Origin: Halorubrum sp. PV6
GTDB taxonomy: Archaea; Halobacteriota; Halobacteria; Halobacteriales; Haloferacaceae
Direction: 5' to 3'
Length of the DNA: 64,000 bases
Assembly: GCF_003990725.2 (NCBI RefSeq)
Contig: NZ_CP030064.1
Coordinates: forward strand, 2,046,001-2,110,000
Positions within the stretch are counted from its first letter, which is position 1. Each line of letters starts with the position of its first letter. Shown here one piece after another: positions 7,647 through 15,780 of this stretch. The position numbers and the translations under genes are program-made. The notes beneath the pieces were generated by a model. That model did not search any database and was not told the DNA's origin. It was given only the letters and a program-made list of their open reading frames with translations.

Positions 7647-8693
7647 TCAGCCCCGCCGCTCCGCGAGGAACGCCTCGACTGCTTCTCGGTCCGGGAGCCC
7701 CGGCTGTGCGAACCGGAACTCGCAGTTGATCGCGGCGGCGGCCGCCGCGAACCGGACGCCGTCGTCGACCGCGGCCGGGTCGTCTTTTAAATCACTCTCG
7801 CCCCGCGGCGCGATCCATTGATCGATCAGGCCCGCGACGAAGGCGTCGCCGGCGCCGGTCGAGTCCACCACGTCGACGGTGAACGCGTCGAGGGACGCGG
7901 TGTCGCCGGCCGCCACGACCGTCATCCCGTCGGCGCCGTGGGTGAGGACCGCGCGCGGCCACCCGTCCGCGGCGCCGTCGGACCCCTCGTCCGCCCTCGT
8001 TCGGTGTGCGGCGGCGATTCGGTCGAGCGCCGCGTCGGGACCGCCGAAGTAGGCCCCGGCCGCCACGTCGCCGACGACGAACAGGTCCGCGGCGTAGAGG
8101 AGTCGGTGGATCGTCGTGGGCTCGGTCCCGCGGCCGATGAGCTCTTCGACCGGCCCCGAGAGGTCGAAGACGAGCGCCGGCGGGTCGGGCGCGGACGCGA
8201 CGACATCGAGGACCGCACGCGACACCGCGTCGGGGGTGTACCCCGTCAGAAAGACGGTCTCGGTTGCGGCCAGCGCCTCGCGGATCGACTCGTCGAGAGT
8301 GAGGTGGCGAAAGCTCTCGCCCGTGGTGACGATGGCGCGCTCGCCGTCGGGGTCGCTGAGGATGAGCGAGCGCGTCGAGGGGTCGTCGCCGACGGCGACG
8401 TGCGAGCCGTCGACCCCGGTCTCGGCGAGGTGCTCGCGGGCCCGCCGCCCGTACTCGTCGTCGCCGACGCGGCTCACCAGGCCGACCTCGCGGCCGAGTC
8501 GGTCGAGCGCGACGGCGACGTTGGCGCCCACGCCGCCGAACGCGGTCGTCACCTCGTGAGCGAACGCGCCGCCGTCCGCCTCGGGGAGGTTGCTGACGGC
8601 GTACCACTCGTCTATCACCGCGGCGCCGACGGCGAGGATCGGCGGCGGGTCGGGGCGGCTCGACGGCCCCCCGCCCCGCGCGTTACGACTCAC
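7647..8693 (-). CDS. PfkB family carbohydrate/nucleoside kinase
   Basis: The 348-residue ribokinase-fold protein starts at a GTG. It has FGGVGANVAVALDRLG near residue 52 (substrate-binding Gly motif) and DSTGAGDAFVAGLIDQW near 285 (second PfkB signature, with the catalytic Asp and the anion hole). It overlaps the upstream deaminase gene by 11 bases, so the two are translated from one message. Coupling to a nucleobase/nucleoside deaminase points to nucleoside or ribose salvage, for example a nucleoside or ribose-1-phosphate kinase, but the substrate cannot be read from sequence. The first 18 residues look dispensable, so a later start is possible. Confidence 0.85.
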   Translation of the reverse strand: MSRNARGGGPSSRPDPPPILAVGAAVIDEWYAVSNLPEADGGAFAHEVTTAFGGVGANVAVALDRLGREVGLVSRVGDDEYGRRAREHLAETGVDGSHVAVGDDPSTRSLILSDPDGERAIVTTGESFRHLTLDESIREALAATETVFLTGYTPDAVSRAVLDVVASAPDPPALVFDLSGPVEELIGRGTEPTTIHRLLYAADLFVVGDVAAGAYFGGPDAALDRIAAAHRTRADEGSDGAADGWPRAVLTHGADGMTVVAAGDTASLDAFTVDVVDSTGAGDAFVAGLIDQWIAPRGESDLKDDPAAVDDGVRFAAAAAAINCEFRFAQPGLPDREAVEAFLAERRG

Positions 8694-9147
8694 CGTACAC
8701 CGACTCGTGGAGGGCCATCGCGGCGTCCTCGGCGACCGGCCCGGTCACCGTCGTGTCGCCGTCCGCCCGCCGGATCACCTCGGCGCAGGGGATGGGCACC
8801 ACGCCGCCGGTGAGCGCGTCGAGGGTCTCGCCCGCGACGCCGAAGACGACCCGGCCGATCCCGGCGTAGTGGATGCCGGTCGCACACATGGGGCACGGCT
8901 CGGTGCTGGCGTACATCGTGCTGCGGGCGCGCTCGTCGGGGTCGAGTTCGCGCCCGGCCCACCGCGCGAGCGCCAACTCCGGGTGGGCGGCCAGGTCGTC
9001 GTCGGTCACGGTCTCGTTCCGTCGCTCCGCGACGATTTCGCCGTCGCAGACGAGCAGCGCGCCGAACGGGGTGTTCCCGGCCTCGACGGCCGCTTCGGCG
9101 AGGTCGATAGCGCGCTCGACGTACTCGCGGTCGGTCGGATCGGTCAT
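8683..9147 (-). CDS. CDA-superfamily nucleoside/guanine deaminase
   Basis: The 154-residue protein has the cytidine-deaminase zinc site. His55-Pro-Glu57 occupies the place of the common His-Ala-Glu, and Pro84-Cys85-Pro-Met-Cys88 supplies the cysteines. NTPFGALLVCDGEIVAERRN near residue 25 is typical of the guanine deaminase/TadA-like branch. GIHYAGIGRVVFG follows the Cys pair. It should hydrolytically deaminate a purine or pyrimidine base or nucleoside. It is the first gene of an operon with the PfkB kinase and may be the last promoter-distal part of the zinc-ribbon operon upstream (gap 77 bases). Confidence 0.85.
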   Translation of the reverse strand: MTDPTDREYVERAIDLAEAAVEAGNTPFGALLVCDGEIVAERRNETVTDDDLAAHPELALARWAGRELDPDERARSTMYASTEPCPMCATGIHYAGIGRVVFGVAGETLDALTGGVVPIPCAEVIRRADGDTTVTGPVAEDAAMALHESVYGES

Positions 9148-9224
9148 ACCAGCGCCTTCGTCCGCGAGAACCTAACTGTTCGTCCGATTGTGGCGGGTCC
9201 TCTCGGCCAACAGACTGCCACCCG

Positions 9225-9488
9225 TCACTCGTCGTCGGTCTCGGGGCCCGCCGAGTCGGTCTCGTTCGGGTCCGGCTCCTGCCGGCGCACGTCGCGGAGA
9301 GCGTCGACGGCGTCATCGGTTGCAGTCGTGCGCGTCTCGGTCGCGGCGTCCGGATCGAGACGGGTCGCCTCGTCGCTCTCGGCGTCCGAGTCGGTCGCGG
9401 CCGACTCCCCCTCATCGATCGTGTCGTCATCGTCTGATTCTGCGGACGATCCGCCGAGCCACGCGCGCAGTCGTGAGAGCAGTCCCAT
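9225..9488 (-). CDS. Small acidic hypothetical protein
   Basis: The 87-residue protein begins MGLLSRLRAWLGG, a short amphipathic, possibly membrane-touching helix. The rest is a disordered Asp/Glu/Thr-rich stretch. It starts three bases after the stop of the SAP-like gene, so it is part of that operon. No family is recognised. Confidence 0.55.
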   Translation of the reverse strand: MGLLSRLRAWLGGSSAESDDDDTIDEGESAATDSDAESDEATRLDPDAATETRTTATDDAVDALRDVRRQEPDPNETDSAGPETDDE

Positions 9489-9491
9489 GGG

Positions 9492-10244
9492 TCAGTAGTT
9501 TTTAAACAGCAGCGCGCGCACGTCGTCTTTCGTGCGCGCCGTCTCGACGTCGCCGTCGGGCAGTTCGACCTCGTAGCGGGCGTCGCCGTCGGCCTCCCGC
9601 CACTTGTCCTCGTGGGTGTCCAGCAGGCTCATCATCGCGTTCAGTTGGCTGGCGCCGGTGTCGTCGGTGTCGTCGCCAGCGTCGGTGTCGGCGCCGTCGT
9701 CGGCGTCGCTGTCGTCGCTCGCGGCCGACCCGTCGTCCGCGTCGCCTGCCTCGTCTGCGTCGGCAGCGTCGGTCGCATCGTCCCCGGCCCCGCCGATGTC
9801 GACGTCGACCCGCGAGAAGGGGTCGGCTGCGACCGCCGCGGCCGCGTCGAGGATCGCGTCGATGAGCGCCGCCTTCGTCATCTCGCTGCGCCCGGTCACG
9901 TCGAACGCGGCGGCGACGGAGTAGAGGTCCATCTCGTCGGCCGCATCCGGGTCGCCGTGCTTCCGGTTGCGCGCCGCGAGTCGCTCGCGAGCGGCGTCGC
10001 GGTCGAAGGGGACGCCGGCGTCGCCCTCGGCATCGCCCGAGGGCGCTGGACCCGTCTCGCCGGAGAGCGCGTCGGCCGACGCCTCGCGATTCGGGTCGTC
10101 GACGGCGTCGGCCAAGTCGAGCAGGTACGCCAGCGTGTCGTCGGTGTCGACTGAGGCGTACGGCCCGGCGTGGGCGGCGGCCAGTTCCGCACGAAGCGAC
10201 TCGATCCGGTCGCGGTGGTCGTCGGTGATGTCGAGTGTCGGCAT
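9492..10244 (-). CDS. Conserved haloarchaeal protein with SAP/Rho-N-like helix
   Basis: The ATG at 10244 lies two bases after the stop of the zinc-ribbon gene; longer frames are spurious. The protein has 250 residues. A central segment, EMTKAALIDAILDAAAAV (about residues 126-143), resembles the helix-extended-helix of SAP or Rho-N domains, which bind nucleic acid. It is followed by an Asp/Ala repeat linker (about 155-195). The last 50 residues (LDTHEDKWREADGDARYEVELPD...) look folded. The function is unknown. Confidence 0.65.
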   Translation of the reverse strand: MPTLDITDDHRDRIESLRAELAAAHAGPYASVDTDDTLAYLLDLADAVDDPNREASADALSGETGPAPSGDAEGDAGVPFDRDAARERLAARNRKHGDPDAADEMDLYSVAAAFDVTGRSEMTKAALIDAILDAAAAVAADPFSRVDVDIGGAGDDATDAADADEAGDADDGSAASDDSDADDGADTDAGDDTDDTGASQLNAMMSLLDTHEDKWREADGDARYEVELPDGDVETARTKDDVRALLFKNY

Positions 10245-10246
10245 GG

Positions 10247-10426
10247 TCAGTCGTTGTCCTCCTGAAACCGCGCGAACGCGTCCGCCCAACTCTCGGCGAA
10301 CGTGGGCTCGCCCGAGTGGTCGGCCTCGACGCCGACGTAGCCGCAGTCGTCGCAGGCGACCGCCGTGGCGTCGCTGAGCGAGAACGTCGAGAGGGTGCCG
10401 CCGCAGCGCGGACAGTCGAGTGGCAC
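10247..10426 (-). CDS. Small zinc-ribbon protein
   Basis: The GTG at 10426 is chosen because a TATA-like GTAAAAAG (10457-10464) lies about 34 bases upstream and the family starts with CPRCGG. The 59-residue product carries Cys-Pro-Arg-Cys near the N-terminus and Cys-Asp-Asp-Cys (residues 25-28), a single zinc ribbon. It then has an acidic helix, FAESWADAFARFQEDND. It heads the operon with the SAP-like and acidic genes and is divergent from the CdpA-like membrane gene. A nucleic-acid or protein adaptor role is possible. Confidence 0.65.
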   Translation of the reverse strand: MPLDCPRCGGTLSTFSLSDATAVACDDCGYVGVEADHSGEPTFAESWADAFARFQEDND

Positions 10427-10507
10427 GGGTGTTCGTGTGGAGGCTCGGCGCCGGTCGTAAAAAGGACAGGGGGTAACAATCATTAGAGTCGGCACAGACC
10501 GTCATGT

Positions 10508-11437
10508 ATGAGCGAGTCGAACGACGAGAGCGCGCTTCTCGGATACTACCGGCAGTACGTCGGCGATCCGGACCGAGCCGTCGACGTGTACGCGGGGTTC
10601 GGCCTCTTCTTCGCCGGCATCGCCCTCGGGCTGATCGGCGTCGTCGTTTTCCTGTACAGCGCGACGCTCCCGCCCGAGGCGCTGTCGACGTACGCCGTAC
10701 AGGAGGTCGCCGCCGTCGCCGCCGCGGTCGGGCTGCCGGCCCTCCTCCTCGGCGTCGTCGTCCTGCTGCCGGTCGACCGGCGGATGCTGTACCTCGCCGG
10801 CGCCGGGAGCGCCATCACCCTCGTCGCCGTCGGGCTGTTCTCCCGGACGTACCCGTACAACTGGAACGTCTCCACCGCGACGGACTACAGCGCGCAGGTG
10901 GTCGCGGTGTACGCCGTCGGGCTCGTCGCCGTCATCGCCGCGACCGGCGGCGCGCTGGTCGCCCACCGCGTCGAGCAGGCGACCGGCGGGGCTGCAGGCG
11001 CGGGAGGCGGAGCGGCGGGCGGCGCGACCGGCGAGGCCGCGACCGGCTCCGGCGACGAGACCGAGACGGTCACCGACGCCGAGGTTCGCGCGGACATCGA
11101 GCGCGAACTGGAGGACGCGGAGTTGACGTGGGGCGGCGTCGAGCGCTCGGAGACGCGGCGGTTGCAGTTAGACACCAGCGCCATCGACGACGTCGACGTC
11201 GACCGCGAGAAACTCGCCGGCTCCGCGAAGGAGACCCGGACGACCACCGGAACCGTCGACGACGCGGTCTCCAACTTAAAAGGCCTCAAGGGCGGCGAGG
11301 CGAAGACGGCGAGCGGGGAGGGGACCGACGATCAGGCGGCCGCGCTCCGGGAGCTCCGCGAGCAGAAGCGCCAGGAGGAGGCGGCCGCCGAAGCGGAGAG
11401 TTCGGTCGTCGACCGCGTGAAGGGACTGTTCCGCTGA
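10508..11437 (+). CDS. Four-helix membrane protein resembling cell-division protein CdpA
   Basis: The 309-residue product has four hydrophobic segments (about 28-50, 64-90, 95-110 and 128-150). These are followed by a Gly/Ala-rich linker (155-180), a conserved charged region (about 190-270), and a short C-terminal amphipathic tail, SSVVDRVKGLFR. This is the layout I remember for the haloarchaeal DUF7139 family, which includes CdpA of Haloferax, a membrane anchor of the FtsZ/SepF division machinery. The assignment rests on architecture and recalled family features, not on alignment. A plain conserved membrane protein is the alternative. Confidence 0.5.
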   Translation: MSESNDESALLGYYRQYVGDPDRAVDVYAGFGLFFAGIALGLIGVVVFLYSATLPPEALSTYAVQEVAAVAAAVGLPALLLGVVVLLPVDRRMLYLAGAGSAITLVAVGLFSRTYPYNWNVSTATDYSAQVVAVYAVGLVAVIAATGGALVAHRVEQATGGAAGAGGGAAGGATGEAATGSGDETETVTDAEVRADIERELEDAELTWGGVERSETRRLQLDTSAIDDVDVDREKLAGSAKETRTTTGTVDDAVSNLKGLKGGEAKTASGEGTDDQAAALRELREQKRQEEAAAEAESSVVDRVKGLFR

Positions 11438-11523
11438 GCGCACCGGGTTATCAATAGCCCTCGGCTGCGAGCGGTTCTCTGACGGGCGATTTCCGCGCGG
11501 GTGCGCGATGAGCGGCGGTCGCG

Positions 11524-13191
11524 TCACGCCGCCGGCGCGAACTCGAACCGCGCCCCGCCGGTCTCGCTGGCCGTCAGCCGAACCGTCCACCCGTGCGCCT
11601 CGGCGGCCTGTTTCACGATGGCCAGTCCGAGGCCCGTGTTGCCGACCAGCGTCGAGTGGCCGCTCTCGAACACCAGTTCGCGGTCGGACTCCGGGACGCC
11701 CGGCCCGTCGTCCGCCACGTAGAACCCCGCCCCGTCGGCGACCTCGCCGACGGTGACGGTGACCGTCGCCCCCCCGTGTTCGATGGCGTTCCGAAAGAGG
11801 TTCTCGAACAGCTGTTTGAGCCGGAGCCGGTCCGCGCTCATCACCAGGTCCGTGTCCACCACCAGGGTCGCGCCGTCGGTCAACACCGTCGCCCAGCACT
11901 CGCCGACGAGCTCGGCGAGATGGATGTCTTCGGCGTCGGCCATCGGGGTCCCCGCTCGCGCCAGCGCGAGCAGGTCGTCGGTGAGCTCGCCGATGCGCCC
12001 GAGCGCGCGGTCGACGGCGTCGAAGTGCTCGTCTTCCCCCGTCGCCCGCGCCAACTCCAGGTGGCCCTGTGCGACGTTCAAGGGGTTCCGGAGGTCGTGG
12101 CTCAGCACCGAAGAGAACTCTTCGAGCCGTTCGTTTTGGGCCGCTAACGTCAGTTGGCGCTCGTGCTGTTCGGTGACGTCTCGCAGCACGAACAGCCGGC
12201 CGATCCGCTCGTCCGTGGGTTTCGGCCGGTCGGGGACGCTCTCCACCCGGATCGGCGAGACCGAGGCCTCGTACCGGCGTCGCGCCCCGTCTCTGGTGAG
12301 CGGCACGGCGACCGACTCGCCGTCCTCGCAGGCCAGCGCCTCGGTGGGGATCACGGCGGCCGCGTCGCTGCCGAGGACGTGCTCGTCGGCGTCGAGGATC
12401 GTCTGTGCCGTCTCGTTGATGTCGACGACGCGGTCCCGCTCGTCGACCGCGACCACGGCGTCGGCCATGCTCACGAACAGCGACCGCCGGGCGATGGGAA
12501 CGACGTCTAAGAACCCGGTGTAAAACAGCGCCCAGAACGCGACCACGCTGCTCGCGGCGACGCCGATGACGCCGATGTCCAGCCCCGGCACCACGATCAG
12601 GTCCAGCACCTCGACGAGCGCGGCGCCGAGCGGGAGGACGCCCGCGGCGACCATCGCGATCGACTGCTGCCGGTAGACGCCGCGGTGGGTCGCGAACTCG
12701 CCGGTGAGGAAGCCGATGCCGGCGACCAAAAAGGCGATCTTCCAGGCGGCGGTGACCCACAGCAACACGCCGGGCATCGGGTCGATAGCGCCCATGTGGG
12801 AGACGGTCGTGGGCTCCGCGATGACCAGCCGGTGGATCGGATCGGTCGCGAGGACGAGCCAGTCGAGCGCGAGGAGGCCGGCGACGGCCGCGAGGACGGT
12901 CGGTCGGGACCACCAGACCCGGCGCGTGTACTCGACGACGACGTAGAACCAACAGAGCGACACGAAGCCGGTCGCCGCGTAGGTCCCGCGCTGTGCCCAC
13001 ATCGTCAGCGCGGGATCGGCGATTAGCGAGGCCGCGGCCGCGGTGGCCGCCCACGCGCCGCCGCCGATGGCGAGCAGCACCAGCGGCGTGCCGCCGGGTC
13101 GAGACCGATACGGCATCGCCGCGACGGCGACCAACAGACAGGCGACGCCGACGGACAGCTCGATCAGCGAGGCGGCGAGGAGTGTGTTCAT
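11524..13191 (-). CDS. Membrane sensor histidine kinase (7TM-PAS-HisKA-HATPase)
   Basis: The start is set at MNTLLAASLIELSVGV (ATG at 13191), giving 555 residues; the frame upstream lacks membrane sequence. Seven hydrophobic helices fill about residues 1-215 (HisKA_7TM type). A PAS domain follows (about 225-330). The phosphoacceptor motif LSHDLRNPL lies near 355 and the ATPase boxes DDGPGVP and NTGLGLAIV near 500 and 525. It should autophosphorylate on the His in response to a signal at the membrane or PAS domain. No response regulator is adjacent. It is closely similar in layout to the kinase at 19279-20958. Confidence 0.85.
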   Translation of the reverse strand: MNTLLAASLIELSVGVACLLVAVAAMPYRSRPGGTPLVLLAIGGGAWAATAAAASLIADPALTMWAQRGTYAATGFVSLCWFYVVVEYTRRVWWSRPTVLAAVAGLLALDWLVLATDPIHRLVIAEPTTVSHMGAIDPMPGVLLWVTAAWKIAFLVAGIGFLTGEFATHRGVYRQQSIAMVAAGVLPLGAALVEVLDLIVVPGLDIGVIGVAASSVVAFWALFYTGFLDVVPIARRSLFVSMADAVVAVDERDRVVDINETAQTILDADEHVLGSDAAAVIPTEALACEDGESVAVPLTRDGARRRYEASVSPIRVESVPDRPKPTDERIGRLFVLRDVTEQHERQLTLAAQNERLEEFSSVLSHDLRNPLNVAQGHLELARATGEDEHFDAVDRALGRIGELTDDLLALARAGTPMADAEDIHLAELVGECWATVLTDGATLVVDTDLVMSADRLRLKQLFENLFRNAIEHGGATVTVTVGEVADGAGFYVADDGPGVPESDRELVFESGHSTLVGNTGLGLAIVKQAAEAHGWTVRLTASETGGARFEFAPAA

Positions 13192-13584
13192 CGCGGTCGG
13201 ATGGTGGCGAGCGGACACAACACCCGACACCGTCGTGGGAGCCGCGGCGTGACTGTTGTGCGGTGTGTTTGTGGTTGGTACGCCGGCCGCCCGTCACGGG
13301 CTTCGGGCGTCGCGCTCGCGTTCCGACGGCTCCGGTGCGCTCGAACGGACGTGACGGGGTACTTCAGTCGGACGTGTGCATCGATCCCACTTAACTACTG
13401 CGTAGCGATTCTATCCGGTGATACTCCGGTAGTAGCCGTTTCGAACGCCCAGACACAATTTTCCGAGTTAATAATAACAGGAATTAAAATCGTCGTCGAA
13501 GCCGATGCCGACGCCGACGGGAGAGCGATAGGGGCGGCCGTCCACTCTCACGCATTTATATGTCTCCCGCCGTCAGCTACTGGT
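13192..13584. other. Gene-free intergenic region with an AT-rich core
   Basis: The region separates the divergent histidine kinase and PHP genes and should hold both promoters. The segment about 13455-13490 is notably AT-rich, with TTAATAATAA. The PHP promoter is clear; I see no good TATA for the kinase. No small gene is convincing. Confidence 0.5.
13554..13561 (+). promoter_or_regulatory. TATA box deciding the PHP gene start
   Basis: ATTTATAT is centred 28 bases before the GTG at 13585. It supports that start for a leaderless message rather than the long upstream extension of the frame. Confidence 0.65.
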
Positions 13585-14436
13585 GTGTCCCGCGTCACCG
13601 TTAGTATCGACCCGCACGTCCACTCGGACGACAGCTACGACGGCCACGAGCCGGTCGAGCTCATCTTGGAACACGCCGCGGAGATCGGTCTCGACGCCGT
13701 CGTCATCACCGACCACGACGTCATCGGCGAGTCGAAGCGGGCGGCGGATATCGCGGCGGAGTACGGGCTGATCGGCATCCCCGGCGTGGAGGTGTCGACC
13801 GCGCACGGGCACCTGCTCGCCATCGGCGTCGAGCGCATGCCGCCGCGCCGGGAGCCGTACGACGAGACCGTCGCGTGGATCCGCGATCACGGCGGCGTCG
13901 CGATCGTTCCCCACCCCTTCCAGCGGTCGCGCCACGGCGTCCGCGAGCGGAACATCCCCCTGCCGAACGCCCACGAGGACGCGGACGATGCCGTCGCCGA
14001 GGTCGACGCCATCGAGGTGTTCAACGCGTGGCTGTTCACCGGCTACCGCAACCGTCGCTCGCGGCGGTTCGCGGCCAAACACGGCTATCCCGGAATCGCC
14101 GCGAGCGACGCCCACCACTTGGAGTACGTCGGACGCGCGTACACCGAGGTCGAAATCGAGGGCCGCGAGTCGGTCGACGCGGTCACGGCCGACGACGTCT
14201 TGGACGCGATCCGAAACGGCACGACGCGAGTCGACGGGCGGCGCGCGCCGATCCGGATGGCGGCGAAACACTACGTCGGCGCCGCCGGCCGCAAGTCCGG
14301 GTACTACGCGCGGACCGGCACGGTCAAAAGCGTGAGCGCCGCACGGCGCGGCGTGACGGAGGCGCTCTCGACGCTCAGCGTCGCCGTCTCCCAGGGCACG
14401 CACCGCGCCGCACGCGTCCTCTCGTGGGTGACGTGA
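13585..14436 (+). CDS. PHP domain metal-dependent phosphoesterase
   Basis: The 283-residue product starts at a GTG. It shows the PHP motif series: SIDPHVHSDDSYDG (I), VITDHDVIG (II), GVEVSTAHGHLLAIG (III), PHPFQRSRHG (IV) and a final ASDAHHLEYVGRAYTEV. These supply the His/Asp/Glu ligands of a trinuclear metal site. Stand-alone PHP proteins hydrolyse phosphoesters of nucleotides or small metabolites. The C-terminal 60 residues are basic (KHYVGAAGRKSGYYAR) and outside the core. The substrate is unknown. It is monocistronic. Confidence 0.85.
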   Translation: MSRVTVSIDPHVHSDDSYDGHEPVELILEHAAEIGLDAVVITDHDVIGESKRAADIAAEYGLIGIPGVEVSTAHGHLLAIGVERMPPRREPYDETVAWIRDHGGVAIVPHPFQRSRHGVRERNIPLPNAHEDADDAVAEVDAIEVFNAWLFTGYRNRRSRRFAAKHGYPGIAASDAHHLEYVGRAYTEVEIEGRESVDAVTADDVLDAIRNGTTRVDGRRAPIRMAAKHYVGAAGRKSGYYARTGTVKSVSAARRGVTEALSTLSVAVSQGTHRAARVLSWVT

Positions 14437-14462
14437 CCGGGGCACGGCGTCAGCGCCGGCCG

Positions 14463-14502
14463 AACTGAGCCCTCCCGGAGACAACTGAGCCCTCCCGGAG
14501 AC
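14463..14502 (+). repeat. Perfect 20-base tandem duplication
   Basis: The unit AACTGAGCCCTCCCGGAGAC occurs twice without mismatch (14463-14482 and 14483-14502). It lies between the PHP gene and moeA and ends just before the T-run promoter element of moeA. Confidence 0.9.
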
Positions 14503-14535
14503 GGGTTTTTGCCCGCGGGCGCGAAACGACCGACC

Positions 14536-15780
14536 ATGAGCCACGACAGACGCGAGGCCGGATTCAAACGGCGGACCCGCGTCGCGGACGCGCTGGCGAC
14601 GCTGCTCGACGCGGTCGACCCCCACGGCCGAACCGAGTCGGTCCCGCTCGCCGACGCCGACGGCCGAGTCCTCGCCGAGCCGATAGACGCCCCGGCGCCC
14701 GTGCCGAGCTACGACCGCGCGGCGATGGACGGGTACGCCGTCCGCGCCGAGGACACCTTCGGCGCGTCCGACCGCTCGCCGACGGTGTTGCGGGCGGTCG
14801 GCACCGAGGCCGACGCGATAGCGCCCGGCGAGGCGGCGCGAGTCCACACGGGGAGCGCGGTCCCGGACGGCGCCGACGCGGTCGTGATGATAGAGCAGGT
14901 CGAGACCGTCGGCGAGGAGGTCGAGGCGTTCGACGCGGTGGCGGCCGGCGAGAACGTCGGCGAGGCGGGCGAGGACGTCGCCGACGGACAGCGCCTTTTT
15001 AAGGCCGGCCACGCCCTGCGCCCCTCGGACCTCGGTCTGCTGAAGTCGGTCGGCCTCGACGCCGTCTCCGCCTACGAGCCGACGAGCGTCGCCGTTATCC
15101 CGACCGGCGAGGAGTTGGTCCAGGCCGACCCCGATCCGGGCGAGGTCATCGAGACGAACGGGCTGACCGTCTCTCGGCTGGTCGAGCGGTGGGGCGGCGC
15201 GGCGCGCTACCGCGACGTGGTCACCGACGACGAGGACGCGCTCGCGGCCGCCATCGAGGCCGACCTCGACGCCGACGTGGTCGTCACCACGGGCGGGTCG
15301 TCGGTGGGCGAACGCGACCTGCTCCCGGAGGTCGTCGACGCCGTCGGCGAGGTGCTGGTCCACGGGGTCGCGCTGAAGCCGGGCCACCCGGTCTGTCTCG
15401 GCGTCGCCGACGGCACTCCCATCGTCTCGCTGCCGGGGTATCCCGTGGCGTGTATCGTCAACGCCGCGCAGTTCCTCCGGCCGGTGCAGCGTCGCGTCGG
15501 CGGGACGAGTGCGCCCCCGTTCCCGACGCGGCGGGCGACGCTCGGCCGAAAGATCGCGAGCGAGCCCGGAACGCGGACGTTCGCGCGCGTCTCGCTCGAC
15601 GAGCCGGGGGCGGACGACGACGAGGGAGGGCTCCCGACCGCCGAGCCCACTCGCGCCAGCGGCTCCGGCATCCTCTCCAGCGTCGCGCTCGCCGACGGCT
15701 GGGTCGTCGTTCCGGAGCCGCAGGAGGGGCTCGACGCGGGTGCCGTCGTCGATGTACAGCTCTGGGAGGGGAGCCGATGA
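14536..15780 (+). CDS. moeA: Molybdopterin molybdotransferase MoeA
   Basis: The 414-residue protein inserts molybdate into adenylylated molybdopterin. Family motifs are PSYDRAAMDGYAVRAEDT near residue 58, HTGSAVPDGADAVVMIEQ near 105, IPTGEELV near 195, TTGGSSVGERDLL near 255 and SLPGYPVACIVN near 308. The domain order, MoeA N-terminal, MoCF-binding, C-terminal, is complete. The start MSHDRREAG is chosen because a T-rich promoter element lies about 29 bases upstream. It overlaps the next moeA paralogue by four bases (ATGA). Confidence 0.93.
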   Translation: MSHDRREAGFKRRTRVADALATLLDAVDPHGRTESVPLADADGRVLAEPIDAPAPVPSYDRAAMDGYAVRAEDTFGASDRSPTVLRAVGTEADAIAPGEAARVHTGSAVPDGADAVVMIEQVETVGEEVEAFDAVAAGENVGEAGEDVADGQRLFKAGHALRPSDLGLLKSVGLDAVSAYEPTSVAVIPTGEELVQADPDPGEVIETNGLTVSRLVERWGGAARYRDVVTDDEDALAAAIEADLDADVVVTTGGSSVGERDLLPEVVDAVGEVLVHGVALKPGHPVCLGVADGTPIVSLPGYPVACIVNAAQFLRPVQRRVGGTSAPPFPTRRATLGRKIASEPGTRTFARVSLDEPGADDDEGGLPTAEPTRASGSGILSSVALADGWVVVPEPQEGLDAGAVVDVQLWEGSR

